Positions 7,351 through 15,641 of a DNA stretch of 64,000 nucleotides are shown here, piece after piece. The stretch is from DASUPK01 sp046732465 (lineage in GTDB: Bacteria > Actinomycetota > Thermoleophilia > Solirubrobacterales > 70-9). The translations under genes and the position numbers were made by a program. Every line of letters begins with the position of its first letter. Positions within the stretch are counted from its first letter, which is position 1. The stretch covers positions 1 to 64,000 of the forward strand of contig JBKPND010000012.1 in assembly GCA_046732465.1 (NCBI GenBank), in the 5' to 3' direction. The notes under the pieces are model-generated. The model saw only the letters and a list, made by a program, of their open reading frames with translations, was not told where the DNA came from and did not search any database.

Positions 7351-9079
7351 CCTTCGAACGCTTGCGCAGCGGCGCGAACGATCGCCAGGTCCGCGTGTTG
7401 GCGATCTGATCGGCGCTGAGCCAGGCGCGGCGTGCGGTCGCCACCGAGTACTTGATGTTGGCCAGCGTCTCCGTGCCGTGCGCGTCCGTGGTGCATACGA
7501 TCCGCACCCCCGCCTCGGCGGCGAGCTTGGCGTTGTGCTCGTTGAGGTCGCGGCGGTTCGGGTTGCCGTTGATCTCCATCATCGTGCCCGTCCTCGCGGC
7601 CGCCTCGGCGATCCGCACCATGTCCACCGCGTACGGCTCGCGCCGCAGCAGCAGGCGGCCGCTGAGGTGCCCGATGCAGTCGACGAGGGGGTGCTCCATC
7701 GCCGCGATCACGCGGTCGGTCATCGCCTTCTCCGAGATCGCGAACGAGGTGTGGACGCTCCCCACCACCCAATCGAGCTCGGCCAGCAGCTCGTCCGGGT
7801 AGTCGAGCGAGCCGTCGATCCCGATGTTCACCTCGGAGCCGGCGAGCAGCCGGAATCCCCGCGGCGCTGACTCGTTCCAGGCCCGGATCTCCTCGATCCG
7901 CTTGGCGAGCTGCTTGTCGGTGACGTGATTGCCGAAGCCGTGGCTTGCCGAGTGGTCGGTGATCGCCAGGTAGGCGTAGCCGCGCCGGCGAGCCTCGTCC
8001 GCCATCTCCTCCAGGCTGTTCCGGCCATCCGAGAGGGTGGTGTGGCAGTGGAGGTCGCCGCGGATGTCCTCGACGGTGACCAGCTCGGGCAGCTCGCCGG
8101 TATCCCCCGCCTCGATCTCGCCGCGGCCCTCCCGCAGCTCCGGCTCGATGTAGGGCAGGCCGAGCAGCTCGTAGACGCCGGCCTCGTCCGCGAACCGGTG
8201 AACCTTCTTGCCCTCGACCTTCGCCACGCCGTGCTCGCTGACCGAGTAGCCGCGCTGGAGCGCGCGCTCGCGGAGCTCGACGTTGTGTTCCGCCGAGCCT
8301 GTGAAGTGCTGGAGCAGGTCGCCAAACGTCTCCTCGGTGCCGATCCGCAGGTCGACCTTGAGACCGGCGTGGGTGAGCACGCTGGCGGCGGCGTCGCCGC
8401 CGCGCCGGGACTCGGCGGAGAGCCCGTGCGTCGCCAGCGCCTCCACCAGGGCCGCGGCGTCATCCGTGGTGGCGATCAGGTCGAGGTCCTTGCAGGTCTC
8501 GGTCCAGCGCCGGGCGGAGCCGGCCATCTCGATCCGGTTCGCGACGCCGAGGCCGAGCAGGTCTGAGCGAATCTCCTCCGCCACCGGCAGGACGTTCGAG
8601 AGCAGCAAACGCTCGCCGATGCCGTCCTCGGTCACGCCCTCCAGCGAGGAGAGGATGTTCTCCTCCGCCTTCGGGCCGAGGCCGCGCATTTCGCGGATCC
8701 GCCCCTGCTCCGCCGCCTCCTTGAGCTGGGTCAGGTTCTCGACGCCGAGGTCGTCGTAGATCCGGCGCGCGGTCTTCGCTCCCAGACCCGGCACCCGCGT
8801 CACCTCCACCAGCGTGGCGGGGAACTTGGCCTTCAGCTTGTCCGCTGAGGGGATGCTGCCGGTCTCGATCAGGGTCACGATCTTCTCCGCCAGCGTCTTG
8901 CCGATCGCCGGCAGCTCGGTCAGACGCCCCTCGTCCGCGAGCTGCTCGATCGAGACAGGACTCTCGGCCACGGTCCGGGCCGCTTCCCGATAGGCCTGCA
9001 CGCGGAAGCGATCGGCGCCGTCGAGCTCGTAGAGGATTCCGAGCTCTCTCAGGGCGGCCGCGATCTCAGCGTTTCGCAT
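7343..9079 (-). CDS. polX: DNA polymerase X family protein with PHP domain
   Basis: 578 residues. Order: N-terminal helix-hairpin-helix region (LPAIGKTLAEKI, VPGLGAKTARRI, MRGLGPKAEENI at about 56-145); Pol-beta nucleotidyltransferase core with GSARR at 187-191 and metal ligands Asp198, Asp200 (DLD) and Asp243 (VDLRI); and a C-terminal PHP domain beginning DLHCHTTLSDG (about 342-352). PHP domains in this family give 3'-5' exonuclease or AP-endonuclease activity, so a base-excision gap-filling role is expected. All catalytic residues I can check are present. ATG at 9079 is chosen over an in-frame TTG at 9088; neither has a ribosome site. Confidence 0.9.
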   Translation of the reverse strand: MRNAEIAAALRELGILYELDGADRFRVQAYREAARTVAESPVSIEQLADEGRLTELPAIGKTLAEKIVTLIETGSIPSADKLKAKFPATLVEVTRVPGLGAKTARRIYDDLGVENLTQLKEAAEQGRIREMRGLGPKAEENILSSLEGVTEDGIGERLLLSNVLPVAEEIRSDLLGLGVANRIEMAGSARRWTETCKDLDLIATTDDAAALVEALATHGLSAESRRGGDAAASVLTHAGLKVDLRIGTEETFGDLLQHFTGSAEHNVELRERALQRGYSVSEHGVAKVEGKKVHRFADEAGVYELLGLPYIEPELREGRGEIEAGDTGELPELVTVEDIRGDLHCHTTLSDGRNSLEEMADEARRRGYAYLAITDHSASHGFGNHVTDKQLAKRIEEIRAWNESAPRGFRLLAGSEVNIGIDGSLDYPDELLAELDWVVGSVHTSFAISEKAMTDRVIAAMEHPLVDCIGHLSGRLLLRREPYAVDMVRIAEAAARTGTMMEINGNPNRRDLNEHNAKLAAEAGVRIVCTTDAHGTETLANIKYSVATARRAWLSADQIANTRTWRSFAPLRKRSKAK

Positions 9080-9146
9080 ATCAGACAAGTTATTGGGGCG
9101 TTGAAGGCGGCCCCGGGGCGGCGAATCCCACTGCGGTGCGGCTAAC

Positions 9147-9152
9147 TACCCT
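9147..9152 (+). promoter_or_regulatory. -10 element TACCCT that fixes the start at 9160
   Basis: TACCCT followed by 7 nt and GTG at 9160. This spacing favours 9160 over the GTG at 9136, which would lie upstream of the promoter element. Confidence 0.5.
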
Positions 9153-9159
9153 TGCCGCC

Positions 9160-9891
9160 GTGCCCGATGCCACCGCCCCCGGGTCGAAAGACGCCTGGGT
9201 GATCTTGCCGACCTACAACGAGGCCGAGAACCTCGAGCGGATCGTCGGCGCCGTGCTCGAGCAGCTGCCCGACTCCGGCAGGGTTCTGGTGGTCGACGAC
9301 AACTCGCCGGACGGCACCGGAGAGCTCGCAGATCAACTCGCCGTCTCGAACCGCTCGATCTCGGTGCTGCACCGGCGCCGGAAGGAGGGGCTGGGGCCCG
9401 CCTACCTGGCCGGCTTTCAGGTCGCCCTCGACGGCGGCGCCCAGCGGATCGTCGAGATGGACGCGGACTTCTCCCACGACCCCGCCTACCTGCCGAAGCT
9501 GATCGGCGCCGCCGACCACTACGACCTGGTGATCGGCTCGCGCTACGTCCCCGGGGGTGGAGTGACCGATTGGGGCCCGGTGAGGAGGTTCATCAGCCGC
9601 GGGGGCAGCTCGTACGCCCGGGTCGCACTCGGCGTGCCGATCCGCGACCTGACCGGTGGCTTCAAGTGCTTTCGCCGCGAGGTGCTCGAGTCGATCAACC
9701 TCGAGACGATCGAGGCGCGGGGCTACGCCTTCCAGGTCGAGACCACCTACCGGGCCATCAGGGCCGGCTTCCGGGTGGTCGAGATCCCGATCGTCTTCAA
9801 GGACCGTGCCGACGGCACCTCCAAGATGAGCAGATCGATCGTCGCCGAGGCGATCTGGCGGGTGCCGGCGATGCGGTTCCGGCGCTGGTAA
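9160..9891 (+). CDS. Polyprenol-phosphate mannosyltransferase-like GT2 glycosyltransferase
   Basis: 243 residues, one GT-A domain without membrane anchor, close in layout to dolichol/polyprenol-phosphate mannose synthases (Ppm1/DPM1 type). Visible motifs are ILPTYNEAENLERIV near the N-terminus, VVDDNSPDGTG, the metal-binding MDADFSHDP, IGSRYVPGG and LTGGFKCFRREVL. It would transfer mannose from GDP-mannose to a polyprenyl phosphate at the cytoplasmic face of the membrane, for lipoglycan or protein mannosylation. The C-terminal transmembrane acyltransferase-like half found in some actinobacterial proteins is absent here. Start chosen by the TACCCT element. Confidence 0.82.
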   Translation: MPDATAPGSKDAWVILPTYNEAENLERIVGAVLEQLPDSGRVLVVDDNSPDGTGELADQLAVSNRSISVLHRRRKEGLGPAYLAGFQVALDGGAQRIVEMDADFSHDPAYLPKLIGAADHYDLVIGSRYVPGGGVTDWGPVRRFISRGGSSYARVALGVPIRDLTGGFKCFRREVLESINLETIEARGYAFQVETTYRAIRAGFRVVEIPIVFKDRADGTSKMSRSIVAEAIWRVPAMRFRRW

Positions 9892-9899
9892 GCCGCTTC

Positions 9900-9911
9900 A
9901 CTTTGTAAAGT
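9900..9911. repeat. Short palindrome upstream of thioredoxin
   Basis: ACTTT-gt-AAAGT, a perfect 12-bp palindrome just after the glycosyltransferase stop and about 20 bp before the -10 of the thioredoxin gene. A regulator site is possible; too short and followed by no T tract to be a terminator. Confidence 0.35.
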
Positions 9912-9929
9912 AACTATTCAGCCGCGGGC

Positions 9930-9935
9930 TAGACT
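9930..9935 (+). promoter_or_regulatory. Promoter of thioredoxin gene
   Basis: TAGACT at 9930-9935, giving a leader of about 30 nt with GAGGAG (9962-9967) before GTG 9974. This gene is therefore led, unlike many neighbours. Confidence 0.45.
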
Positions 9936-9973
9936 CAATTCCAGGACCTTCAAATACCATCGAGGAGACCACC

Positions 9974-10300
9974 GTGCCGGGCAAGCTCACTGACGTAACC
10001 GACGCCACCTTCCAGTCCGACGTGCTCGACGCCGAGGGGCCCGTGCTCGTCGACTTCTGGGCCCCCTGGTGCGGTCCCTGTCGCGTGGTCCACCCCGTCC
10101 TCGAGGAGATCGACTCCGAGCGGGATGACCTCAAGATCGTCAGCCTGAACACGGACGAGAACCCGCAGACGGCGGCCAAGTACGAGGTCCTCTCGATCCC
10201 GACGATGATCGTCTTCAAGGACGGCGACGTCGCCACCAGGCTGGTCGGCGCCCGGCCCAAGGCCAGGCTCGAGTCCGAGCTCGAGCCTGTACTCGCTTAG
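9974..10300 (+). CDS. trxA: Thioredoxin
   Basis: 108 residues, classic single-domain thioredoxin. The active site is WCGPC with Cys33 and Cys36, and the cis-proline is in SIPTMIVF (about 75-82). It reduces cytoplasmic protein disulfides. GTG start preceded by GAGGAG at good spacing. It stands alone: its stop abuts the stop of the convergent TetR gene. The reductase is not in the window. Confidence 0.92.
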   Translation: MPGKLTDVTDATFQSDVLDAEGPVLVDFWAPWCGPCRVVHPVLEEIDSERDDLKIVSLNTDENPQTAAKYEVLSIPTMIVFKDGDVATRLVGARPKARLESELEPVLA

Positions 10301-11122
10301 TTAGCGCTTCCTCGGCTTCGGCAGGTTCGCCTCGAAGCCGTCGAGCAGGGCCCTCAGGCCTCGCTCGAAACGGCGGTTGGTTGCCGCCTCGCCGGAGAAG
10401 CTCTCCATCAGCCGCTCGACGGCCTTCCGCAGGTCGCCGCGAAGCAGCTTGCTCACGTTCGGGTACTCGCCCGTCTCGAGCTCGGACTCGAAGAACGCGA
10501 TACCCGACTCGGTCATGTCCGGGTCGCCCTCGGCTTCGTACATCTCCTGCAACAGCTCGCGAAGGGTGAAGCCGAAGACGTAGTCGTCCACCAGGCCGGC
10601 CAGCTCCAGGCGATCCCGGGGCGGGGCGTTCAGTTCACTGACGGCGGCCAACGACTGCTCGAAGTGCCGGAGTCCGTTCGGGCCTGACCCCGCGGGCTGG
10701 CTCATCGCCTCGAAGATCCAAGGGTGTTGCTTGAACGCCCTTCGCGACACGCGTGCGATTTTGGACAGGTCCTGACGCCAGTCCCCCGTCAGTTCGCTCT
10801 CGGGAAGGACGAGCTCGGCCATCACCTCGTTCCACATCAGGGTGAGCAGCTCCTCCTTGTTCTGGACGTAGTGGTAGAGGGTCATCGTCCCGGCCGTGAG
10901 CTCCCGGGCGACCCGGCGCATCGAGACGCCCTCGAATCCCTCGGCGTCGGCGATCTTCACCGCCGTCCGCCCGATCTGCTCCCGGGAGAGGCCGGCCCGC
11001 CTGGAACCGGGCTCATCTCGCATCCAAATCACCTCGTCCGGCTCTTCACGCTTCGGGCGATGCCGGCGGTCGGTTCGCGGCCGGACCTGCCTGGATCGAG
11101 TTCTTTCGGGACGTGTCGACAT
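10301..11122 (-). CDS. TetR-family regulator with TetR_C domain, regulator of the DrrAB-like exporter
   Basis: 273 residues from ATG 11122. An unusually long, Arg-rich N-terminal tail (about 1-43) precedes the helix-turn-helix (about 50-92, including VSMRRVARELTAGTMTLYHYV and NKEEL). The C-terminal half matches the TetR_C type that follows MTLYHYV helices in actinobacterial repressors of drug exporters. An ATG at codon 34 would remove most of the tail and is an alternative start. It is divergent from the ABC exporter genes, with repeated GTAC palindromes covering the 61-bp gap, so it very likely represses both. Ligand unknown. Confidence 0.85.
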   Translation of the reverse strand: MSTRPERTRSRQVRPRTDRRHRPKREEPDEVIWMRDEPGSRRAGLSREQIGRTAVKIADAEGFEGVSMRRVARELTAGTMTLYHYVQNKEELLTLMWNEVMAELVLPESELTGDWRQDLSKIARVSRRAFKQHPWIFEAMSQPAGSGPNGLRHFEQSLAAVSELNAPPRDRLELAGLVDDYVFGFTLRELLQEMYEAEGDPDMTESGIAFFESELETGEYPNVSKLLRGDLRKAVERLMESFSGEAATNRRFERGLRALLDGFEANLPKPRKR

Positions 11123-11124
11123 TT

Positions 11125-11181
11125 CGTACAGCGTACTGCTACAGTGCCCGTACATTGTACGACTTCAACGTACGAGGTACG
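11125..11181. promoter_or_regulatory. Operator array of GTAC palindromes between tetR and the ABC exporter
   Basis: Central perfect 13-bp palindrome CGTACA-t-TGTACG at 11149-11161. A left site at 11125-11136 reads CGTACAGCGTAC (CGTAC twice), and a right site at 11169-11181 pairs CGTACG with GTACG. The three sites are spaced about two helical turns apart and fill the whole intergenic gap. Confidence 0.65.
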
Positions 11182-11183
11182 AA

Positions 11184-12170
11184 ATGAAGGACAAGGACGC
11201 AATCGTTGCGAAGGGACTCAGCAAGCAGTACGACGACCTCTGGGCCCTCCGCGACGTCGACTTCGCAGTTCCGGCCGGGTCCGTGCTCGGCCTGCTGGGC
11301 CACAACGGCGCCGGCAAGACAACCGCAATCCGGATCCTCACCACGCTGGCGGAGCCGACCTCGGGCGAGGCCCGCGTCGCCGGCTTCGACGTGGCCACCG
11401 AGGGCGCGCGGGTGCGAGAGCGTATCGGCGTGGCGGGTCAGTCCGCGACGGTCGACGACCTGTTGACCGCGAGGGCGAACCTCGAGATGGTCGGCCGCCT
11501 CTACCACCTCCCCAAGGCGGAGGCGCGGAGCCGGGCTGACGAGCTGCTCGAACGACTTGGCCTCGCCGACGTCGGCGATCGTCTGGTGAAGACGTTCTCG
11601 GGCGGGATGCGGCGCCGGCTCGACCTCGCGGCGAGCCTGGTGGCTGATCCACCCGTCCTCTTTCTCGATGAACCGACAACCGGGCTCGATCCCGAGGCCC
11701 GCATCGAGCTCTGGGATCTGCTGCGCAAGCTGGTGGGCGGCGGGACGACGCTGCTCCTCACCACGCAGTACCTCGATGAGGCGGACCAGCTGGCGGATTC
11801 CATCGTCGTCCTCGACCGAGGGCGCGTGATCGAAGAGGGACCGCCGGCCGAGCTCAAGTCCAGGGTCGGCGGGGAGCGAGTGGTGATCAACGTCTCCGGA
11901 ACGCAGGAGATCGCGCCGGCGGCGAGCGCACTGGCTCGGTTCGCCGACGGACACATCGACAGCGATCCAGAGGAGCTTGTCGTCAACGCCCCGGTGCGGC
12001 GCGGGACGCGACTGATCGAGGTCGTCCGCGCCCTCGATCAGGAGGGGATCGACGCGGCCGACGTCCACCGGCGTGAGCCGACGCTCGATGACGTCTTCCT
12101 CACCCTGACCGGCACACGGCGGGAGCCCGCCCCAGCCGATGAGCACGACCTCGAGGAGGTGGCAGCCTGA
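11184..12170 (+). CDS. ABC exporter ATP-binding protein, DrrA family
   Basis: 328 residues. Walker A GHNGAGKT at 39-46, signature FSGGMRRRLDLA, Walker B LFLDEPTTGLDPEA, and the TLDDVFLTLTG motif near the C-terminus, typical of DrrA (daunorubicin-resistance) ATPases. It powers the permease encoded next. Start ATG 11184 follows the GTAC operator region; the frame is open further upstream, but that stretch is the tetR gene in reverse. Its TGA overlaps the next gene's ATG by one base. Confidence 0.88.
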   Translation: MKDKDAIVAKGLSKQYDDLWALRDVDFAVPAGSVLGLLGHNGAGKTTAIRILTTLAEPTSGEARVAGFDVATEGARVRERIGVAGQSATVDDLLTARANLEMVGRLYHLPKAEARSRADELLERLGLADVGDRLVKTFSGGMRRRLDLAASLVADPPVLFLDEPTTGLDPEARIELWDLLRKLVGGGTTLLLTTQYLDEADQLADSIVVLDRGRVIEEGPPAELKSRVGGERVVINVSGTQEIAPAASALARFADGHIDSDPEELVVNAPVRRGTRLIEVVRALDQEGIDAADVHRREPTLDDVFLTLTGTRREPAPADEHDLEEVAA

Positions 12171-13006
12171 TGCAAGAGACAACGACCACAGTCGATTCCG
12201 GAATTCACACTCGCCTGCGCTGGTTCATCTCCGACACGCTGGCTGTCGCACGACGCAGCGCGGCGCACATCCGCCAGACACCGGAGAAGCTGCTCGACGT
12301 CACGATGCAGCCGCTGATGTTCGTGCTGCTCTTCGCGTTCGTCTTCGGCGGCGCGATTCATGTGAGCGGCGGCAGCTACAAGGAGTACCTGGTCGGCGGG
12401 ATCCTGGTCCAGACCATCTTCTTCGGGATGATGGGACCGGCGATCTCGATCGCGACGGACCTCAAGGAAGGCGTCCTCGAGCGGTTCCGCTCGTTGCCGA
12501 TGGCGCGTTCCGCCTATCTGTTCGGACTGATGACGGCGGAGTTCTCCGCCATGCTCCTCGCGGTCGTGATCATGACCGTCAGCGGCCTGATCGTCGGCTG
12601 GGGCATCAGCGCGAGCATCCTCAGCGCGCTCGCCGGCTACGGGCTGCTCCTGCTGCTTGCTGCCCTGGCGATCTGGCTCGGCACCCTGCTGGGTATCGCG
12701 GTGCGCTCGCCGGACGCGGTGATGGGACTGGCGTTCATCGTCATCTTCCCCCTCACCTTCATCTCGAGCGCCTTCGTCGGCACCGGGACCCTGCCCGATG
12801 GGCTGCGGCAGGTCGCGGAGTGGAACCCGATCAGCGCCATGGCGGCTGCCGTACGGACGCTATTCGGCAACCCGACGGCGGTGCCGAGCGACGCGGTCTG
12901 GCCGCTCGCGCATCCGGTGCTGGCGTCGGTGATCTGGATCGTCGCCGGCCTGGCGGTGGTGATCCCGCTGACCATGCGGCTCTACCGGCGCAAGACCACG
13001 GGCTGA
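12170..13006 (+). CDS. ABC-2 type exporter permease, DrrB family
   Basis: 278 residues with about six membrane spans and the ABC-2 pattern. A cytoplasmic N-terminus is followed by span 1 with LMFVLLFAFVFGG and then YKEYLVGGILVQTIFFG. The segment DLKEGVLERFRSLPMARS is the coupling-helix motif seen in DrrB proteins. Coupled to the ATPase gene by TGATG. Together they should export an amphipathic compound and confer resistance. A long inverted repeat follows the stop. Confidence 0.87.
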   Translation: MQETTTTVDSGIHTRLRWFISDTLAVARRSAAHIRQTPEKLLDVTMQPLMFVLLFAFVFGGAIHVSGGSYKEYLVGGILVQTIFFGMMGPAISIATDLKEGVLERFRSLPMARSAYLFGLMTAEFSAMLLAVVIMTVSGLIVGWGISASILSALAGYGLLLLLAALAIWLGTLLGIAVRSPDAVMGLAFIVIFPLTFISSAFVGTGTLPDGLRQVAEWNPISAMAAAVRTLFGNPTAVPSDAVWPLAHPVLASVIWIVAGLAVVIPLTMRLYRRKTTG

Positions 13007-13013
13007 TCCACAC

Positions 13014-13058
13014 CGAACGTCCCGGACTCTCTCCTCCACGGGGGGTTCGGGACGTTCG
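13014..13058. terminator. Long inverted repeat after the ABC exporter operon
   Basis: CGAACGTCCCG at 13014-13024 and its perfect complement at 13048-13058 enclose a 23-nt loop. It begins 8 nt after the permease stop. There is no T tract, and the right arm ends 6 nt before the next gene's TAGGAT element, so it could be a terminator or an operator of the next gene. Confidence 0.45.
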
Positions 13059-13064
13059 CGTGCT

Positions 13065-13070
13065 TAGGAT
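13065..13070 (+). promoter_or_regulatory. -10 element TAGGAT for the RidA gene
   Basis: TAGGAT, 6 nt, then GTG 13077; no ribosome site. Leaderless pattern. Confidence 0.5.
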
Positions 13071-13076
13071 GGGCGA

Positions 13077-13463
13077 GTGGCCGGCCAGCGTCAGCGCGTC
13101 AGCTCAGAATCCCCATTCGAGGAGACGATCCGCTTCAGCCGCGCGCTGCGGATCGGCGACCGGGTGCTGGTCTCGGGCACCGGGCCGATCTGGCCGGACG
13201 GCTCCTGCGATCCCGACCCGGAGCAGCAGGCGCATCGCTGCGCGGAGATCGTCGTCACCGCGCTCGAGGAGGCGGGGGCGGGCGCCGAGCAGGTGATCCG
13301 GACCCGCATGTACATCACCGATCGGGCCGATGCGGACGCGGTCGGTAGGGCTCACGCCGACGTGTTCGGAGATGCCCGGCCCGCAGCGACGATGGTGGTC
13401 GTCGCCGGGCTGCTCGACCCGCGCTGGAAGGTCGAAGTCGAGGCGGAGGCCGTGGTCGAGTGA
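13077..13463 (+). CDS. RidA (YjgF/UK114) family protein
   Basis: 128 residues, the usual length. The family pattern is visible: GDRVLVSGTGPIWPDG in the first half, then AEQVIRTRMYITD and RPAATMVVVAGLLDPRWKVEVEAEAV at the end. The Arg of the IRTRMY segment is in the position of the Arg that binds the enamine/imine carboxylate in true RidA. It may act in the cytoplasm as an enamine/imine deaminase, but many paralogs have other roles. Coupled through GTGA to the next gene. Confidence 0.82.
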   Translation: MAGQRQRVSSESPFEETIRFSRALRIGDRVLVSGTGPIWPDGSCDPDPEQQAHRCAEIVVTALEEAGAGAEQVIRTRMYITDRADADAVGRAHADVFGDARPAATMVVVAGLLDPRWKVEVEAEAVVE

Positions 13464-14023
13464 CGCTGGTGCGCTACTACGCCGCAACCACGCTGGACGG
13501 CTACATCGCGGAGTCGGACGACAACCTCGACTGGCTGCTCAAGTACGAAGGCCACTACGAGAACGCCGATTCCGACGCGAACCAGGCCGGCTACGACACC
13601 TTCTACGAGGGAATCGGCGCGCTCGTCTCGGGCTCCACCACCTACGAGTGGGTTCTCGACCACGCGGACGAATGGCCCTACGCCGGCAAGCCTTGCTGGG
13701 TCCTGAGCTCTCGCGAGCTGCCCAAGCCCGAGGGCGATGGGGTCGACGTGCGGGTCGTCTCCGGGCGAATTCCGGAACTAATCGACGAGATGCTTGGCTC
13801 GGCGGGGGAACGGGATCTCTGGATCGTCGGGGGCGGCAACGTCGCGTCCCAGTTCGCCGAGCATGGCCTCCTCGACCGCGTGGAGGTGACGGTCGTGCCC
13901 GTCGTTCTCGGCGCGGGGAAGCCGCTCTTCGAAGGGCGCCTGCCGGGCGGGCCGATGCAGCTGCTCGGGACCCGGACCCACGCGAGCGGGATGGTCAGCC
14001 TGGACTACGAGGTCAAGCGGTAA
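13460..14023 (+). CDS. Dihydrofolate-reductase-like (RibD C-terminal) protein
   Basis: 187 residues. RibD_C/DHFR-fold signatures: MTLVRYYAATTLDGYIAESDDNLDWL at the N-terminus, GSTTYEWV, and DLWIVGGGNVASQFAEHGLLDRVEVTVVPVVLGAGKPLF. These match the family of small NADPH-dependent reductases often annotated as dihydrofolate reductase family protein; the substrate is unknown. Starts at GTG 13460 within a GTGA overlap with the RidA-like gene, so the two form a transcription unit. It overlaps the convergent HAD gene by 11 bp. Confidence 0.82.
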   Translation: MTLVRYYAATTLDGYIAESDDNLDWLLKYEGHYENADSDANQAGYDTFYEGIGALVSGSTTYEWVLDHADEWPYAGKPCWVLSSRELPKPEGDGVDVRVVSGRIPELIDEMLGSAGERDLWIVGGGNVASQFAEHGLLDRVEVTVVPVVLGAGKPLFEGRLPGGPMQLLGTRTHASGMVSLDYEVKR

Positions 14024-14687
14024 GGCGCTGGACCGCGTCCGGGCTGAGCTCTGTGAGGGAATCCAGCGTCGCGTCGGCCAGCGCGAGCGCGTCCGGCTCG
14101 GGCGGGAAGTCCTTGTTCGGAACGGCGATCACGGCCATCTGCGCGCCGTGCGCCGAGCGGATGCCGTTCGCCGAGTCCTCGATCGCGGCGCAGGCGGGCG
14201 GGTCCACCTTCAGACGTCGCGCCGCCTCCAGATAGACGTCCGGGGCGGGCTTGCCCCGTTCGACTTCCTCCGAGGAGACGGTCGCGGCGAAGGCGTCGCT
14301 GAGCCCGCTCTTCTCCAGGGCTAGATCGATCACGTTGCGGTTCGAGGAGGTCGCGAGCGCCAGGGGCCAGTGGGCGGCGAGTGAGCGGACCGCCTCGACC
14401 GCGCCCGGCAGCAGTGGCAGCCGCTCGCGGTAGCGCTCCGCGAGGCGATTGGCGACCTCCGAGGAGATCCGCTCCGGCGGGACGGGCACCCCGAGCTCGT
14501 CGTGCATGTACCGGGACCACTCGATCGAGCTCATGCCCAGCATGTCAAGTTGCGCGCGCTCCTGCCAGTGCCCGCCGGATTCCTCGGTGAACTCCCGCTT
14601 CACCTCGACCCAGGCGGTCTCGGAATCGAGCAGCACGCCGTCCAGGTCGAAGATGACGGCGTCGATGGAGCTCGCTTCTCCAGACAT
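14013..14687 (-). CDS. HAD-family phosphatase, beta-phosphoglucomutase-like
   Basis: 224 residues. Motif I is DLDGVLLDSE near residue 18, motif II LATSSNR, and Lys-Pro in RGKPAPDVYLEAARRL (motif III). Motif IV is CAAIEDSANGIRSAHGA. The cap domain between motifs I and II is helical (subfamily IA), as in beta-phosphoglucomutase and sugar phosphatases. The substrate is probably a sugar phosphate. ATG 14687 follows TAGACT by 8 nt. Standing alone, it overlaps the 3' end of the DHFR-like gene. Confidence 0.85.
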   Translation of the reverse strand: MSGEASSIDAVIFDLDGVLLDSETAWVEVKREFTEESGGHWQERAQLDMLGMSSIEWSRYMHDELGVPVPPERISSEVANRLAERYRERLPLLPGAVEAVRSLAAHWPLALATSSNRNVIDLALEKSGLSDAFAATVSSEEVERGKPAPDVYLEAARRLKVDPPACAAIEDSANGIRSAHGAQMAVIAVPNKDFPPEPDALALADATLDSLTELSPDAVQRLTA

Positions 14688-14695
14688 GGCCGGCG

Positions 14696-14701
14696 AGTCT
14701 A
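14696..14701 (-). promoter_or_regulatory. -10 element TAGACT for the HAD gene
   Basis: TAGACT on the reverse strand, 8 nt before ATG 14687; leaderless pattern. Confidence 0.45.
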
Positions 14702-14771
14702 GGTACGACGTGGGTTGATCCTCGCGAGGCGCGCCTAAAGTCGCTTTCGCACACGGTCGATTCGGGCCGCG

Positions 14772-15629
14772 ATGGACGCGCGCCTTTCAGTGCTCCTCAC
14801 CGCCGGGATCGCGGCCTTCCTGGTCTGGCTGGCGTTCTGGGGGACCAGTCCTTCGAACAACCAGGCCGGCGGCCGGGCGGCGATAGAGCAGATGCTCACC
14901 AGGACGCTCACCGAGAACGATTCGGCTCAGTGCACGGAGGACATGACTTCCTCATTCGTGGCGCAGAGCTTCGGCGGTCATGAGGGCACCACCCCGATGG
15001 AGCGGTGCCTCGAGCAGAACACCACCGAAGAAGCCGCCATGGGTGAATCGGCGACGATCAAAAGCGTTCAGGTCAGCGGATCGACGGCGCGAGCGGTCGC
15101 CGTGGTACACGGTGGGAGCATGGACGGCAGCCAGCTGACGATCGACCTGATTGCGCAAGGCGGCCGCTGGAAGTTGAACCACCTCGCCGACATCCAGATC
15201 GATCGAGCGAAGGTGGATCAGGGATACCTGCGCGAGATGCAGGTTGCGGGAATGACGCACCGCGAATCCCGCTGCCTCATCAGGACATTCGATCGAGAGT
15301 TCACCGATGCCGAGCTCGAGCGCGCCACCCTGAGCGGCGTGGACAATCTGGAGACTGAGGGCGTCGGACTGGGGTGCTTGAGCAGAGGGACCCTCGTCCG
15401 GATGTTCGAGAAGGGGTTCGCCAGCGGAGCTCAATCGCGAGGCATCCCCGCACCGGTCGCAGACTGCATCGCCTCCAGGTTCACAGGTGGAATGACCACA
15501 GCGGAGCTGCGCGCGTTCGTCAAGGCGGGTGAGGGCACGCCGGCACAGTCCGAGCGCATTCGCGCTGTCGCGGCGGCGTGTGCGGCCGACTACCGCAACG
15601 GCGTTCTGCCGCGGTCCGGCGCCGCCTGA
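14772..15629 (+). CDS. Hypothetical membrane-anchored protein
   Basis: 285 residues. One N-terminal membrane segment (about 5-23) is followed by an extracytoplasmic region that resembles a SnoaL/NTF2-like fold in pattern (AIEQMLTRTLTENDSAQCTED, then alternating beta strands to about residue 155). A second part has four Cys in a helical context (CLIRTF, GLGCLSRG, VADCIASRF, AAACAADYR) that could form disulfides. I do not recognise a named family. It is flanked by unrelated genes and is transcribed alone. The codon use and the signal-like anchor support a real exported protein. Confidence 0.7.
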   Translation: MDARLSVLLTAGIAAFLVWLAFWGTSPSNNQAGGRAAIEQMLTRTLTENDSAQCTEDMTSSFVAQSFGGHEGTTPMERCLEQNTTEEAAMGESATIKSVQVSGSTARAVAVVHGGSMDGSQLTIDLIAQGGRWKLNHLADIQIDRAKVDQGYLREMQVAGMTHRESRCLIRTFDREFTDAELERATLSGVDNLETEGVGLGCLSRGTLVRMFEKGFASGAQSRGIPAPVADCIASRFTGGMTTAELRAFVKAGEGTPAQSERIRAVAAACAADYRNGVLPRSGAA

Positions 15630-15641
15630 TCCTCGTCCGGC

